A stretch of DNA of 64,000 bases from Sphingobium herbicidovorans (GTDB taxonomy: Bacteria; Pseudomonadota; Alphaproteobacteria; Sphingomonadales; Sphingomonadaceae): positions 2,165,501 through 2,229,500 of the forward strand of contig NZ_CP020538.1 in the NCBI RefSeq assembly GCF_002080435.1. The letters are read 5' to 3'. Shown piece after piece: positions 56,001 to 63,416 of the stretch. A program made the position numbers and the translations under genes. Numbering within the stretch: position 1 is the first letter of the stretch; every line of letters starts with the position of its first letter. The notes beneath the pieces were generated by a model. It had not been told where the DNA came from. It ran no database searches and saw only the letters and a list, made by a program, of their open reading frames with translations.

Positions 56001-56930
56001 ATGACGAAGCTTCCAATCCTTGGCGCCATGCTGGTGGCGGGCTGTGCCACGGCGGCTGCCGCGTCGCCTGCGCACGGGGAACAGGTGATAAAGGTTCCGG
56101 GCTTTGCCGACTTTCTGGCGGTCGATGGCGACAGCGTGTGGGCGACCAACGACGCCCGCGTCGAGCGTTGGTCGCGGCAGGGCAGGATCGCATCGGTGCC
56201 GATGGCCAAACCCTGCGGCGCGATGGCGATATTGGGCGATGCCTTGTGGGTGGCCGATTGCGACGAAAAGGCGCTTGTCCGAATCGACAGGATCAAGGCG
56301 CAGAAGAGCGCCACCATCCCTACCGGCATCGCCAATCCCAAGGGCGAACTAAACGTCGTCGCCGGGGCAGGATCGGTCTGGGTCGCGAGCGACCAGAAGG
56401 GCGTGGTCTCACGCATCGATCCTGACAGCAATGAGGTCACGGCTACCATCCCGGTCAGCGTGGGCACCCATTACCTCGCCTTCGGCTTCGGCTCTCTGTG
56501 GGCGGTCAGCAGCGAGGCGGGGACGATCCAGCGCATCGATCCGGCCAGCAATATGGTGATCAAGACCACGGCGCTCGGCAAGGAGCCCGCTTTTCTGGCC
56601 GCCGGGGAAGGAGCCATATGGGTTCAGGAGCAGGGTGACGGAACCGTCGCGCGCATCGATCCAGCAAACGGCGAGGTCACCGGCCGCGTCAAGGTTGGCG
56701 AAGTGCTGAAATATGGGGACATCGACACCGGGGCAGGCATGGTGTGGCTGCGCACCACGGAAGATCAGACCTTCGTCGTGATCGACCCCGACACGATGAC
56801 GGTCAAGGCGCGTGTCGGCAATGCAGAGGGCAGCGGCGCGCTGCGTTTCACCAAAAAGGGCCTGTGGACTTCAGCGCATGACGTGCAAACGCTGACCTGG
56901 TGGCCCAACCCGAAGAAACTGGCAAAATAA
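56001..56930 (+). CDS. Secreted YncE-like beta-propeller in the guanidine operon
   Basis: A 309-residue exported protein with repeated propeller blades: SVWATNDARVERWS, ALWVADCDEKALVRID, SVWVASDQKGVVSRIDPDSN, SLWAVSSEAGTIQRIDPASN, AIWVQEQGDGTVARIDPANG and MVWLRTTEDQTFVVIDPDTM, about six or seven in all. The signal peptide contains MLVAGC, which could be a lipobox. The ATG at 56001 has GGGAAGG six bases upstream; an ATG at 55995 is too close to it. It begins two bases after the atzF stop. Such propellers bind ligands or proteins but usually lack enzyme activity; its part in guanidine use is unknown. Confidence 0.82.
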   Translation: MTKLPILGAMLVAGCATAAAASPAHGEQVIKVPGFADFLAVDGDSVWATNDARVERWSRQGRIASVPMAKPCGAMAILGDALWVADCDEKALVRIDRIKAQKSATIPTGIANPKGELNVVAGAGSVWVASDQKGVVSRIDPDSNEVTATIPVSVGTHYLAFGFGSLWAVSSEAGTIQRIDPASNMVIKTTALGKEPAFLAAGEGAIWVQEQGDGTVARIDPANGEVTGRVKVGEVLKYGDIDTGAGMVWLRTTEDQTFVVIDPDTMTVKARVGNAEGSGALRFTKKGLWTSAHDVQTLTWWPNPKKLAK

Positions 56931-56989
56931 GCAGGCTGTTCCTCCGTCGCCCTGAAGAATGGGGCGGCGGAGGTGAACCAGCCAAGCAA

Positions 56990-57316
56990 TTAGCGGGCGG
57001 CGACCTGGACCGGCTTTGCGTTCATGGCCAAGCGCGCTTCGATCTGCGAGCGGACATCGGCCAGCACGGCGGCGCGACATTCCTGGGCTTTTGCTTTGGC
57101 TGCGAGATGCACTGCGGCGAGGCGTTGGCCACATACGGCGTTGGCGGCCTGATCCATGCGGATGGCCAGGCGCTGCTGCCCGTCTGCCGAAGCGAGGTCG
57201 AGACCCTTGAGGTCGAGGATCGTCTGATCCTGAGCGAAGGGGTTGTCGGCGGCGAAGGCGGAAACGGGAATCGCGCATGCGAAAGTGGCGAGAGCCACAA
57301 AGCCAATCTTCATCAT
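56990..57316 (-). CDS. UrcA family protein
   Basis: A 108-residue secreted protein with a signal peptide cut near AFAAD. The pattern ILDLKGLDLASADGQQRLAIRMDQAANAVC followed by ECRAAVLADVRSQIEARLA, with two cysteines that may form a disulphide, is the UrcA family signature. The family is largely confined to sphingomonads and caulobacters and has no known function. It is convergent with the guanidine operon. GGAG lies six bases before the second of two adjacent ATGs, which may be the true start. Confidence 0.85.
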   Translation of the reverse strand: MMKIGFVALATFACAIPVSAFAADNPFAQDQTILDLKGLDLASADGQQRLAIRMDQAANAVCGQRLAAVHLAAKAKAQECRAAVLADVRSQIEARLAMNAKPVQVAAR

Positions 57317-57438
57317 TGTCTCCTGTGCGTCAGACGAACGCCGCTCTCCGGCGACTGCGGATCACATAGAAGCGAGCAATGATTATTTCAAGACTACAAT
57401 GAAATTTGTTCGATTATTACTAGGGCGTTACCTCAATA

Positions 57439-57798
57439 TTACTTGGGCCTGATGACGAGCATCGTCAGTTTCTCCGGCCGGACAAACATGCCGACAGGCA
57501 GCCTGGCCTTCGTTTCCTCGCCATCCACGGAGACGGTCACGGTGCGTGCGTTGGGCGCGGACCAGGCGCGGAAGGTTTCGACCGGCAGCCGGGCCTGCCA
57601 GCGGCAATCGCCTTTGACCGCAATTTCATGGCCGTTGATGCTGACCGGGGCGTGCCGGTCGTCGCGGCGGCCGGTCACGAGCAGGCAGTCACCCGTTGAA
57701 CATTCCACCAGTCGCGTGCTCGGCTCCGGCGCAGCGAGTGCTGACGTGGCCGAACCGAGGAGCACGGGGATCAACATCCATTTGGCGGCTGGTGGCAT
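57439..57798 (-). CDS. Hypothetical secreted protein
   Basis: A 119-residue exported protein: signal peptide (AKWMLIPVLLGSATSALA), then a small beta-rich domain with a CSTGDCLLVTGRRDD stretch and a further cysteine in KGDCRWQ. I recognise no family. The ATG at 57798 is chosen because AAAGGA lies nine bases upstream; an ATG at 57819 overlaps the sulfotransferase stop (ATGA) and would add seven residues. It follows that gene in one operon. Confidence 0.62.
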   Translation of the reverse strand: MPPAAKWMLIPVLLGSATSALAAPEPSTRLVECSTGDCLLVTGRRDDRHAPVSINGHEIAVKGDCRWQARLPVETFRAWSAPNARTVTVSVDGEETKARLPVGMFVRPEKLTMLVIRPK

Positions 57799-57815
57799 GA
57801 TCCGGTTCCTTTCTG

Positions 57816-59384
57816 TCATGATATGTCGATCCCGGCCTGCTCGAAGAAGCGGCGCACGGGTTCCAGGACGTCGGCATGCCGTTTCCATCGACCGACCGAG
57901 TCGGCATAGATCGGGCGGCGCACCTGGGCGGCGCTGGGGGTGGAAACCGGGGCATGGTTCGTGTGGAAGGACAGGCAGCTGTCCGACCAGTCGAGCCCGC
58001 AATGGGCGAGCAGGCGGCGGCTCTCGCCTTCCTGATCGGCGACAATATCTTCATAGCGCAGTTCGATCAGGCGGCTTGGCAGGGCTTCGCGCCACAGGCT
58101 CATCAGCCGGTCGAAGCGGGCGTAATAAGCAGCAATGTCGAGCAAGTCGTAGCTATAGTCATAATAGCGGGAACTGACTGCGAAGAGATTGCGGAAGTTG
58201 CTGAGCACCGTGTCCATGGGGTGCCTGCGCAGGCAGACGATCCTGGCGGCGGGCAGGGCGCGGGCGATGAATCCCGCATAGAAGAAGTTGCCCGGAAACT
58301 TGTCGATAAAGCGGAGTTCCGGCTGCCGGCGGTGATGGGCGGCGCGGTCCAGATAGTCGCGTCCGATCATCCCAATGTCAGCGCGTGCGGCAGCCGCAAT
58401 GGTCTCGGCGTCCATGACCGTGGGGGATTTCGTTCCAGCCGCTTTCTTCACGGCAAGCGGCATGGCCTGCAACTCGCCGGCGCTCTTGACCAAGGGATGG
58501 GATGACAGGATGCGGTCGACAAGCGTGGTGCCGGTGCGGGGCATGCCGATGATGAAGATGGGTGCATCGCCCGGCGCGTCAGACGCTGGAGCCAGCGGCC
58601 ATGCGCCTTCCACGGCGTCGAACAACGCTGCGTCGCGGGCGAAGGCATAAGGCAAGTTTCGACGATGCTCTGCATTGGTCGCGCAAAGCTGCTTCAGCGC
58701 TTCGTCCGGCCTGCCGACATCCTCCAGTTCCTTCGTCAGCGCGTAGCCCAGAAGCAGCCTGCTGCGGCTGTCCTTCGCATCGGCAAGCGTGGCAGTCAGG
58801 CGATCTACATGATTGTTGTCCGGCCTTTGTTTGCGGAGCGCGGACAGGAGATGGTGCGCCCGCGCGTCCTGCGGGGCGAGCGCTAGCAACGCCTCCAGTG
58901 CTGTCTCTGCCTCGTCTGAGCGGCCTAGAAAATTGAGCGTCGTTGCCAGATTGTAGCGGTAATTGATGTTTGGCGGGTCCAGCCGGACAGCCTCTTCGAA
59001 ATGGCCAAGCGCGGCGCCATGATCGCCCAGGCGCGCATAGACGCAGCCAATCGTGTCGCGGCTCAGTGCATCCGTGGGCGGGGCCTTTTCGGCATCATGC
59101 AGGATCGCTGCGGCATCGCCGTCGCGGCGCATCATGACGAGGAGCCGGGCGAGTTGAGCCCGATATTCCCCTTGAGGATCCAGCGTCACTGCTCGATCCA
59201 GATGTTCGATACCCGCGCCGATCCGGCCATCATTTGATTCCGCCAGGCCAAAGATGAAGTGGCCTTCGGCATCGCTGGGATCGCTTGCCATCATCCTGGC
59301 AGCGAACTGGCGCGCCGCCTGGACGTCGCCTTGGGCCAGCGCATCGCGTGCCGGACTGACCCGCAAGGCGCATGTGGCCGTCAT
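57816..59384 (-). CDS. TPR-containing sulfotransferase
   Basis: A 522-residue protein with N-terminal tetratricopeptide repeats (about residues 10-235; for example YARLGDHGAALGHFEEAVRLDP and NLATTLNFLGRSDEAETALEAL). A C-terminal sulfotransferase domain follows, with the PAPS 5'-phosphosulfate loop in IGMPRTGTTLVDRIL near residue 278 and the 3'-phosphate site near VCLRRHPMDTVLSNFRN. Substrates may be lipids, sterol-like compounds or glycans. Its ATG overlaps the stop of the desaturase-family gene (ATGA), which points to a shared pathway that hydroxylates then sulfates something. Confidence 0.88.
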   Translation of the reverse strand: MTATCALRVSPARDALAQGDVQAARQFAARMMASDPSDAEGHFIFGLAESNDGRIGAGIEHLDRAVTLDPQGEYRAQLARLLVMMRRDGDAAAILHDAEKAPPTDALSRDTIGCVYARLGDHGAALGHFEEAVRLDPPNINYRYNLATTLNFLGRSDEAETALEALLALAPQDARAHHLLSALRKQRPDNNHVDRLTATLADAKDSRSRLLLGYALTKELEDVGRPDEALKQLCATNAEHRRNLPYAFARDAALFDAVEGAWPLAPASDAPGDAPIFIIGMPRTGTTLVDRILSSHPLVKSAGELQAMPLAVKKAAGTKSPTVMDAETIAAAARADIGMIGRDYLDRAAHHRRQPELRFIDKFPGNFFYAGFIARALPAARIVCLRRHPMDTVLSNFRNLFAVSSRYYDYSYDLLDIAAYYARFDRLMSLWREALPSRLIELRYEDIVADQEGESRRLLAHCGLDWSDSCLSFHTNHAPVSTPSAAQVRRPIYADSVGRWKRHADVLEPVRRFFEQAGIDIS

Positions 59385-60370
59385 GCCGCGATCGGGCTCT
59401 CTATGGCTTCTGACCGGGGCCGCTCCACCACCGCCTTGGCAGGGGCACTGCTGTCTCCGCTCGTCTCCGCCGAACCCTTGCGCGCCTTATATCGCGCAAT
59501 CAGCGGCTCGAAGGGGAAAATCGTCTGTTCCCAGATCGACAGGCGGCGGCGTTCGTCCTGGCCGACCAGTTCCGCTTCGCCCTCACGATAGGTGCCAAAG
59601 ATGCGGTCGAGACGGATCAGCGAATTGCCATAGTTGCAGCGGGTGCTTTCATAATCGGTCGAATGATGCAGGCTGTGGTGCCGGATCGTCGTGAAGAAGA
59701 AGGAGTAGAAGATCGGCGGATCGGACCGCACATTGGCGTGAGCAAAGGTCGAAATGACGCCAAGGACATTGATTGCCGCAAACACTGCGGTTGTTTGAAG
59801 ATCGAACAGCGCCACGATGCTGAGGCTGATCAGCACCAGCTCGATCGGATTTCCGACCGTGCCTTTCGCTGCATTCAGTTGCGTGAGGTGGTGATGCGGG
59901 GCGTGGGTGAGCCAGAAGGGCGTCACATTGTGCATCAGGCGATGCATCCAATATTGCCCGAATTCGATCAGAAATACGACGAGGCCGACTTGCGCCAGCC
60001 AAGGCATGCGCATGGCCCATTGCGTCGTGATGCCTAACGAACCCTTGACCGCTGCCAGCGGTTCTTCACCGACCTTGCGCGACACCCATGCGATGACGGT
60101 GGCGCTGAGAACCGCGTAGAAGAGGTCGGTGAAAAATTCCTGTCGGTTCATGCGCCAACCAGCGTGGCGTTCATGGACCTGCTCGAGCAGGAGCACGCTG
60201 ATCGTGATGAGCGCGGACATACCGACCAGGGTCAAAGGATGGTCCAGCAGGATTTCAGGACCCAGGGCCCAGAAAAACAGAAGGGCTGCGACCATCGCGG
60301 GCGGCATGTAGTTGAAGATGTTATCCTTCATCGCACTTGTCGTTTTGCTTGCCATGGTCGCGACGATCAT
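59381..60370 (-). CDS. Sterol desaturase / fatty acid hydroxylase family protein
   Basis: A 329-residue di-iron membrane oxygenase with about six helices. Histidine clusters: HRLMH (near residue 152), HAPHHHLTQLN (near 165) and RHHSLHHSTDYE (near 240). It is closely similar in motif context to the truncated gene at 63.4 kb (both read WLTHAPHH-x-TQLN-x2-KG-x-VGNP). The ATG at 60370 is supported because it overlaps the stop of the small upstream gene; ATGs at 60355 and 60331 are alternatives. It is coupled to the TPR-sulfotransferase downstream. Confidence 0.86.
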   Translation of the reverse strand: MIVATMASKTTSAMKDNIFNYMPPAMVAALLFFWALGPEILLDHPLTLVGMSALITISVLLLEQVHERHAGWRMNRQEFFTDLFYAVLSATVIAWVSRKVGEEPLAAVKGSLGITTQWAMRMPWLAQVGLVVFLIEFGQYWMHRLMHNVTPFWLTHAPHHHLTQLNAAKGTVGNPIELVLISLSIVALFDLQTTAVFAAINVLGVISTFAHANVRSDPPIFYSFFFTTIRHHSLHHSTDYESTRCNYGNSLIRLDRIFGTYREGEAELVGQDERRRLSIWEQTIFPFEPLIARYKARKGSAETSGDSSAPAKAVVERPRSEAIESPIAA

Positions 60371-60525
60371 CGTTTCTCGCGGGCTGGCGGGGACGCGAGC
60401 AGGACCTGCGCCCTGGCAGTCATGCCCGCGAGCAGCAGACGACCGATCAATGCGGCAATGCGGGAGAGGCTATCGGCTATATGGCCGGGACTTAGGGGCG
60501 GCCTGCGCCCTTGATTTGTCCGCAT
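60367..60525 (-). CDS. Small 52-residue protein coupled to the desaturase gene
   Basis: A very short frame with a textbook ribosome site (GGAGGTGA, three bases of spacing beyond GA before the ATG) and a stop that overlaps the next gene's start in an ATGA junction. The product is basic at both ends with a central amphipathic or membrane-active helix (ADSLSRIAALIGRLLLAGMTARAQVLL). No family is recognised. It may be a functional micro-protein partner of the hydroxylase, or a leader peptide that couples translation. Confidence 0.6.
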   Translation of the reverse strand: MRTNQGRRPPLSPGHIADSLSRIAALIGRLLLAGMTARAQVLLASPPAREKR

Positions 60526-60614
60526 GATTCACCTCCATTCGCTCGAATGGAAAGCTGTGCTGCGGCGCGTCATTATGGGAGGGGTAAAATCCCGATGTAA
60601 GGCATCGATGAAAT

Positions 60615-61553
60615 CTATGTCCGGTTCTTGGCCCGCAAGCGGCGGATGACCTCGTCCCAGAAAAGCTGGGTCGCCGTGTCTCTCGCGGGTTCTGAACGGG
60701 AGAGAAGGAAAATGTCGTAAGACGGTTCCATATCTGCGTCCAGAATAGGCCAAAGCCGCTCCCTGGCGACATCCTGTTCGGCCGCAAGGACTGGCAAGAA
60801 GCCGATGCCGACCCCCTGCACGATGAGCCGCCTCGCCTCGTTAATGTCTTCGGCAAGACCGCTGACCTGGGTTCCAAGACGGTAGCGACGACGCAGATGC
60901 GTGATCGCTTCGATCTCGTCATCGCCGGTGAGGACGAAGCCTTCATCCTTCAGATCGTGCAGGCGGCTGAGACGGTAGCCAAAATAGGGGCTGTAGCGGG
61001 AGCAATAGAGTTGCTGCCGCTCCACCAGCAGCGGCTCGTACATCAGACTTCCCCGAACGTTGCTGTCATAGCCGACGCCGATCTCGACCTCGCCCTGTTC
61101 GAGCGCGTCGAGCACCTGACGCCATGGCGACACGCGAATTTCGATGTGGATGGCGGGATTGCGCCGATGGAAGCTTGCAATCGCCTCGTCAAACTCGGGC
61201 GACATCAGGCCGGAGATGATCTGGATGCGAACGAAGCCTTCAACTCGCTTGGTCGCCTGCGCGATCTGATGCGGCACCATCTGCGCTGATTCGAGCATGT
61301 CTTCGCAAAGCGCCATCAACGCCTTGCCCGCCGCCGTCATCTCGACGCCAGTGGCGGTGCGGTGGAGGAGGGTGGCGCCGACATGATCCTCGAGCCGCTT
61401 GAGCGCGGCGCTGATGCTGGGCTGCTGCCGATTGAGTTGCCGGGCGGCCGCGCCAATGCCCCCGGCCCGGACGATGTCCACGAAGGTGCGCATCAGGTTC
61501 CAGTCCACTCGGCTGGCGAACTTCCGATCTATCAACTGTCCCCTGTCCGTCAT
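60615..61553 (-). CDS. LysR-family transcriptional regulator
   Basis: A 312-residue activator or repressor. The N-terminal helix-turn-helix contains GGIGAAARQLNRQQPSISAALKRLEDHVG near residue 30. The C-terminal effector domain (about 95-300) begins RIQIISGLMSPEF and contains GIGFLPVLAAE. The ATG at 61553 has AAAGGCGG seven bases upstream. It is divergent from the 2-oxoglutarate oxygenase gene across 108 bases, the classic arrangement for LysR control of its neighbour. Confidence 0.9.
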   Translation of the reverse strand: MTDRGQLIDRKFASRVDWNLMRTFVDIVRAGGIGAAARQLNRQQPSISAALKRLEDHVGATLLHRTATGVEMTAAGKALMALCEDMLESAQMVPHQIAQATKRVEGFVRIQIISGLMSPEFDEAIASFHRRNPAIHIEIRVSPWRQVLDALEQGEVEIGVGYDSNVRGSLMYEPLLVERQQLYCSRYSPYFGYRLSRLHDLKDEGFVLTGDDEIEAITHLRRRYRLGTQVSGLAEDINEARRLIVQGVGIGFLPVLAAEQDVARERLWPILDADMEPSYDIFLLSRSEPARDTATQLFWDEVIRRLRAKNRT

Positions 61554-61628
61554 GGGCCGCCTTTCCATAGCTGCTCATCGCCGCCGACATAGATCAAATC
61601 AATGCAAATCATCGTTAGGTCGCAACTT

Positions 61629-61658
61629 ACCCTTATGACCTATGTTCCATAACAGGGT
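61629..61658. promoter_or_regulatory. Imperfect inverted repeat between the LysR and oxygenase genes
   Basis: ACCCTTATG and CATAA-CA-GGGT form an imperfect palindrome with a ten-base centre, three bases before the oxygenase ATG. The TTATG/CATAA core is a T-N-A-type dyad of the kind LysR proteins bind, although its position over the start would suit repression better than activation. Confidence 0.4.
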
Positions 61659-61661
61659 GGC

Positions 61662-62645
61662 ATGCGTTCGCTGCCCATCATCGACATATCCAATTTGGTA
61701 AGCGCCTCGCGCGATGACCGTATCGCCGTAGCGCATGCTCTCGATCGCGCCTGTGCGGAGTCGGGCTTCCTCTACATCAGCGGTAAGCAACTGGATTGGG
61801 CGTTGTTTCGCAGATTGCACAGCCGGGCGATAGCGTATTTTGCGCTGGAGCAGACAGCCAAGATGGAAAGCTATATCGGCCGGTCGCAGAACCATAGCGG
61901 TTACGTGCCGGTCGGAGAGGAGCAGTTCGGCGAAGGCGTAGTCGACCTCAAGGAAGCCTATGACGTCAATTACGATTATCTGCATGCCGAGGGTCGGCGG
62001 CCGCTGCTCGGCCCCAACCTCTGGCCGGAGATGGCGGGCTTCCGGGACGATGTCATGGCCTATTATGCCCATATCATGGACATCGGCCGTCAGTTGTTCG
62101 GGGCCTTTGCACTGGCGCTGGGCCTGGATGAAGATCATTTCGACGCACATCGTCTAAATCCGCCGAGCCAGTTGCGCCTCATCCACTATCCTCGTGACGA
62201 CAGTGCGCAGGACCGACCGGGCATCGGCGCGCATACCGACTATGAGTGCTTCACCTTGCTCTTTGCGACGGTGCCTGGGTTACAGATTGTCAGCAGGCAA
62301 GGGGGTTGGATCGACGTGCCGTTGGTTGAAGGCGCGATGATCATGAACATTGGCGACATGATGGAAATCCTGTCCAATGGGCGATATCTGGCGACCAGGC
62401 ACCGCGTGAAGAAGGTCCGGGAGGAACGCTATTCTTTCCCCATGTTCCACACCTGCGATTATGACTATGTCGTCGCCCCGTTGACGAACGACGAAGCTCC
62501 CCGTTACGCGCCGCTTAAAGGCGGCGAGCATCTTTTCAATCAGACCGCGCAGACATTCGCTTATCTGAAGCGCCGCATCGCGGCCGGAGATCTTGCCTTG
62601 ACTGACGTGATGCCGCTTCATTCTTTCGGGCGGCGGGACGTCTAG
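61662..62645 (+). CDS. 2-oxoglutarate/Fe(II) oxygenase, isopenicillin N synthase-like
   Basis: A 327-residue cytoplasmic oxygenase. The iron ligands are His and Asp in GAHTDYE near residue 190 and His in YLATRHRV near residue 248; the 2-oxoglutarate-binding Arg/Ser is in EERYSFP near residue 258. The N-terminal LPIIDISNL and the HSGYVPVGEEQF segment fit the IPNS superfamily. Bacterial members hydroxylate amino acids or small secondary metabolites; an ethylene-forming or arginine-hydroxylating activity is possible but unproven. It is alone on its strand and divergent from a LysR gene. Confidence 0.87.
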   Translation: MRSLPIIDISNLVSASRDDRIAVAHALDRACAESGFLYISGKQLDWALFRRLHSRAIAYFALEQTAKMESYIGRSQNHSGYVPVGEEQFGEGVVDLKEAYDVNYDYLHAEGRRPLLGPNLWPEMAGFRDDVMAYYAHIMDIGRQLFGAFALALGLDEDHFDAHRLNPPSQLRLIHYPRDDSAQDRPGIGAHTDYECFTLLFATVPGLQIVSRQGGWIDVPLVEGAMIMNIGDMMEILSNGRYLATRHRVKKVREERYSFPMFHTCDYDYVVAPLTNDEAPRYAPLKGGEHLFNQTAQTFAYLKRRIAAGDLALTDVMPLHSFGRRDV

Positions 62646-62646
62646 A

Positions 62647-62745
62647 GCATTTTCGAAGCAGATGGCATCATCTGCTGGCTCGGAAAATGCGGAAAACAAA
62701 AGAAAAAAGAGCGTAAACCGGTTCAGCATGAACGGATTACGCTCT
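62647..62745. repeat. Extragenic double-hairpin element
   Basis: Two stem-loops in tandem directly after the oxygenase stop. The first pairs GCATTTTC (62647-62654) with GAAAATGC (62683-62690) and nests GCAGATG/CATCTGC (62658-62664, 62669-62675). The second pairs AGAGCGTAA (62708-62716) with TTACGCTCT (62737-62745). The bounded ...TAGAGC... and ...GCTCTAG... ends resemble dispersed palindromic repeats of alpha-proteobacteria. It may also stop transcription between the convergent genes. Confidence 0.65.
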
Positions 62746-62768
62746 AGAAAGGCGCTCGGCCCGTCTGT

Positions 62769-63416
62769 TCACACGCCCAGCAGCTTTCTGCGGAACAGCG
62801 ATTTCACCAGCCTGGCTTCCAGGATGCGCCCGACAACATAGAGGGTGGCGAACAGGGCCGCGAACACATAGGCCGCCTTTGGCGACGGCTTGTCTTCGTC
62901 CTCGGATTTTTTGTCTTTGTCCGCCTTCGGCTTTTCGGGTGCCGGTGCGCCCAGAAAGGCGTCGATGGGGTGCTGCGGCAGCGCAACGTCCTTCTTCTTC
63001 TTGTCCGGCTTCTTCTCCGACGATTGCGCCGAGGCCTTTTCCCACTGGCCGATCATCACCGTGGCTTGAGCGAAGGCCAGGAACAGCAAGGGGGCAAGAA
63101 AGCAGAAGAGCAGCGCACGGCTTTTCAGGCGATAGTGGAGCACTGAACCGGCTGCGTCCTTTCTAACCTGGAGCACGCCAGCATCGAACACCGACATCTT
63201 GTCCTGAGCTGCCTGCCCCTTCTTGCGGAACGTCAGTGTGTCGGCTGACCTTTCATGGCTGGTGCCGGCTTCCTGGAACAGTGGATCGAGCCGGCGAAAG
63301 GCATCGTCGCTGGACTGTCCTGGAACGAGCGCCAGGCTGCCCCTGATATTCCAGATCCAGTCGATGAAGCGCCGGTTCACCCCATTTCCCCCATTCCCGC
63401 GCCGCGCCATTGTCAT
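62769..63416 (-). CDS. Hypothetical membrane protein with charged linker
   Basis: A 215-residue protein with a cytoplasmic N-terminal domain (VNRRFIDWIWNIRGSLAL to HYRLKSR), one hydrophobic helix (about residues 102-122), and a lysine/aspartate-rich linker (about 130-180, KKPDKKKKD). A second helix (about 183-203) with a basic end follows. I recognise no family. Its ATG overlaps the stop of the truncated desaturase-family gene (ATGA), so it is a co-translated partner of that enzyme. Confidence 0.7.
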   Translation of the reverse strand: MTMARRGNGGNGVNRRFIDWIWNIRGSLALVPGQSSDDAFRRLDPLFQEAGTSHERSADTLTFRKKGQAAQDKMSVFDAGVLQVRKDAAGSVLHYRLKSRALLFCFLAPLLFLAFAQATVMIGQWEKASAQSSEKKPDKKKKDVALPQHPIDAFLGAPAPEKPKADKDKKSEDEDKPSPKAAYVFAALFATLYVVGRILEARLVKSLFRRKLLGV

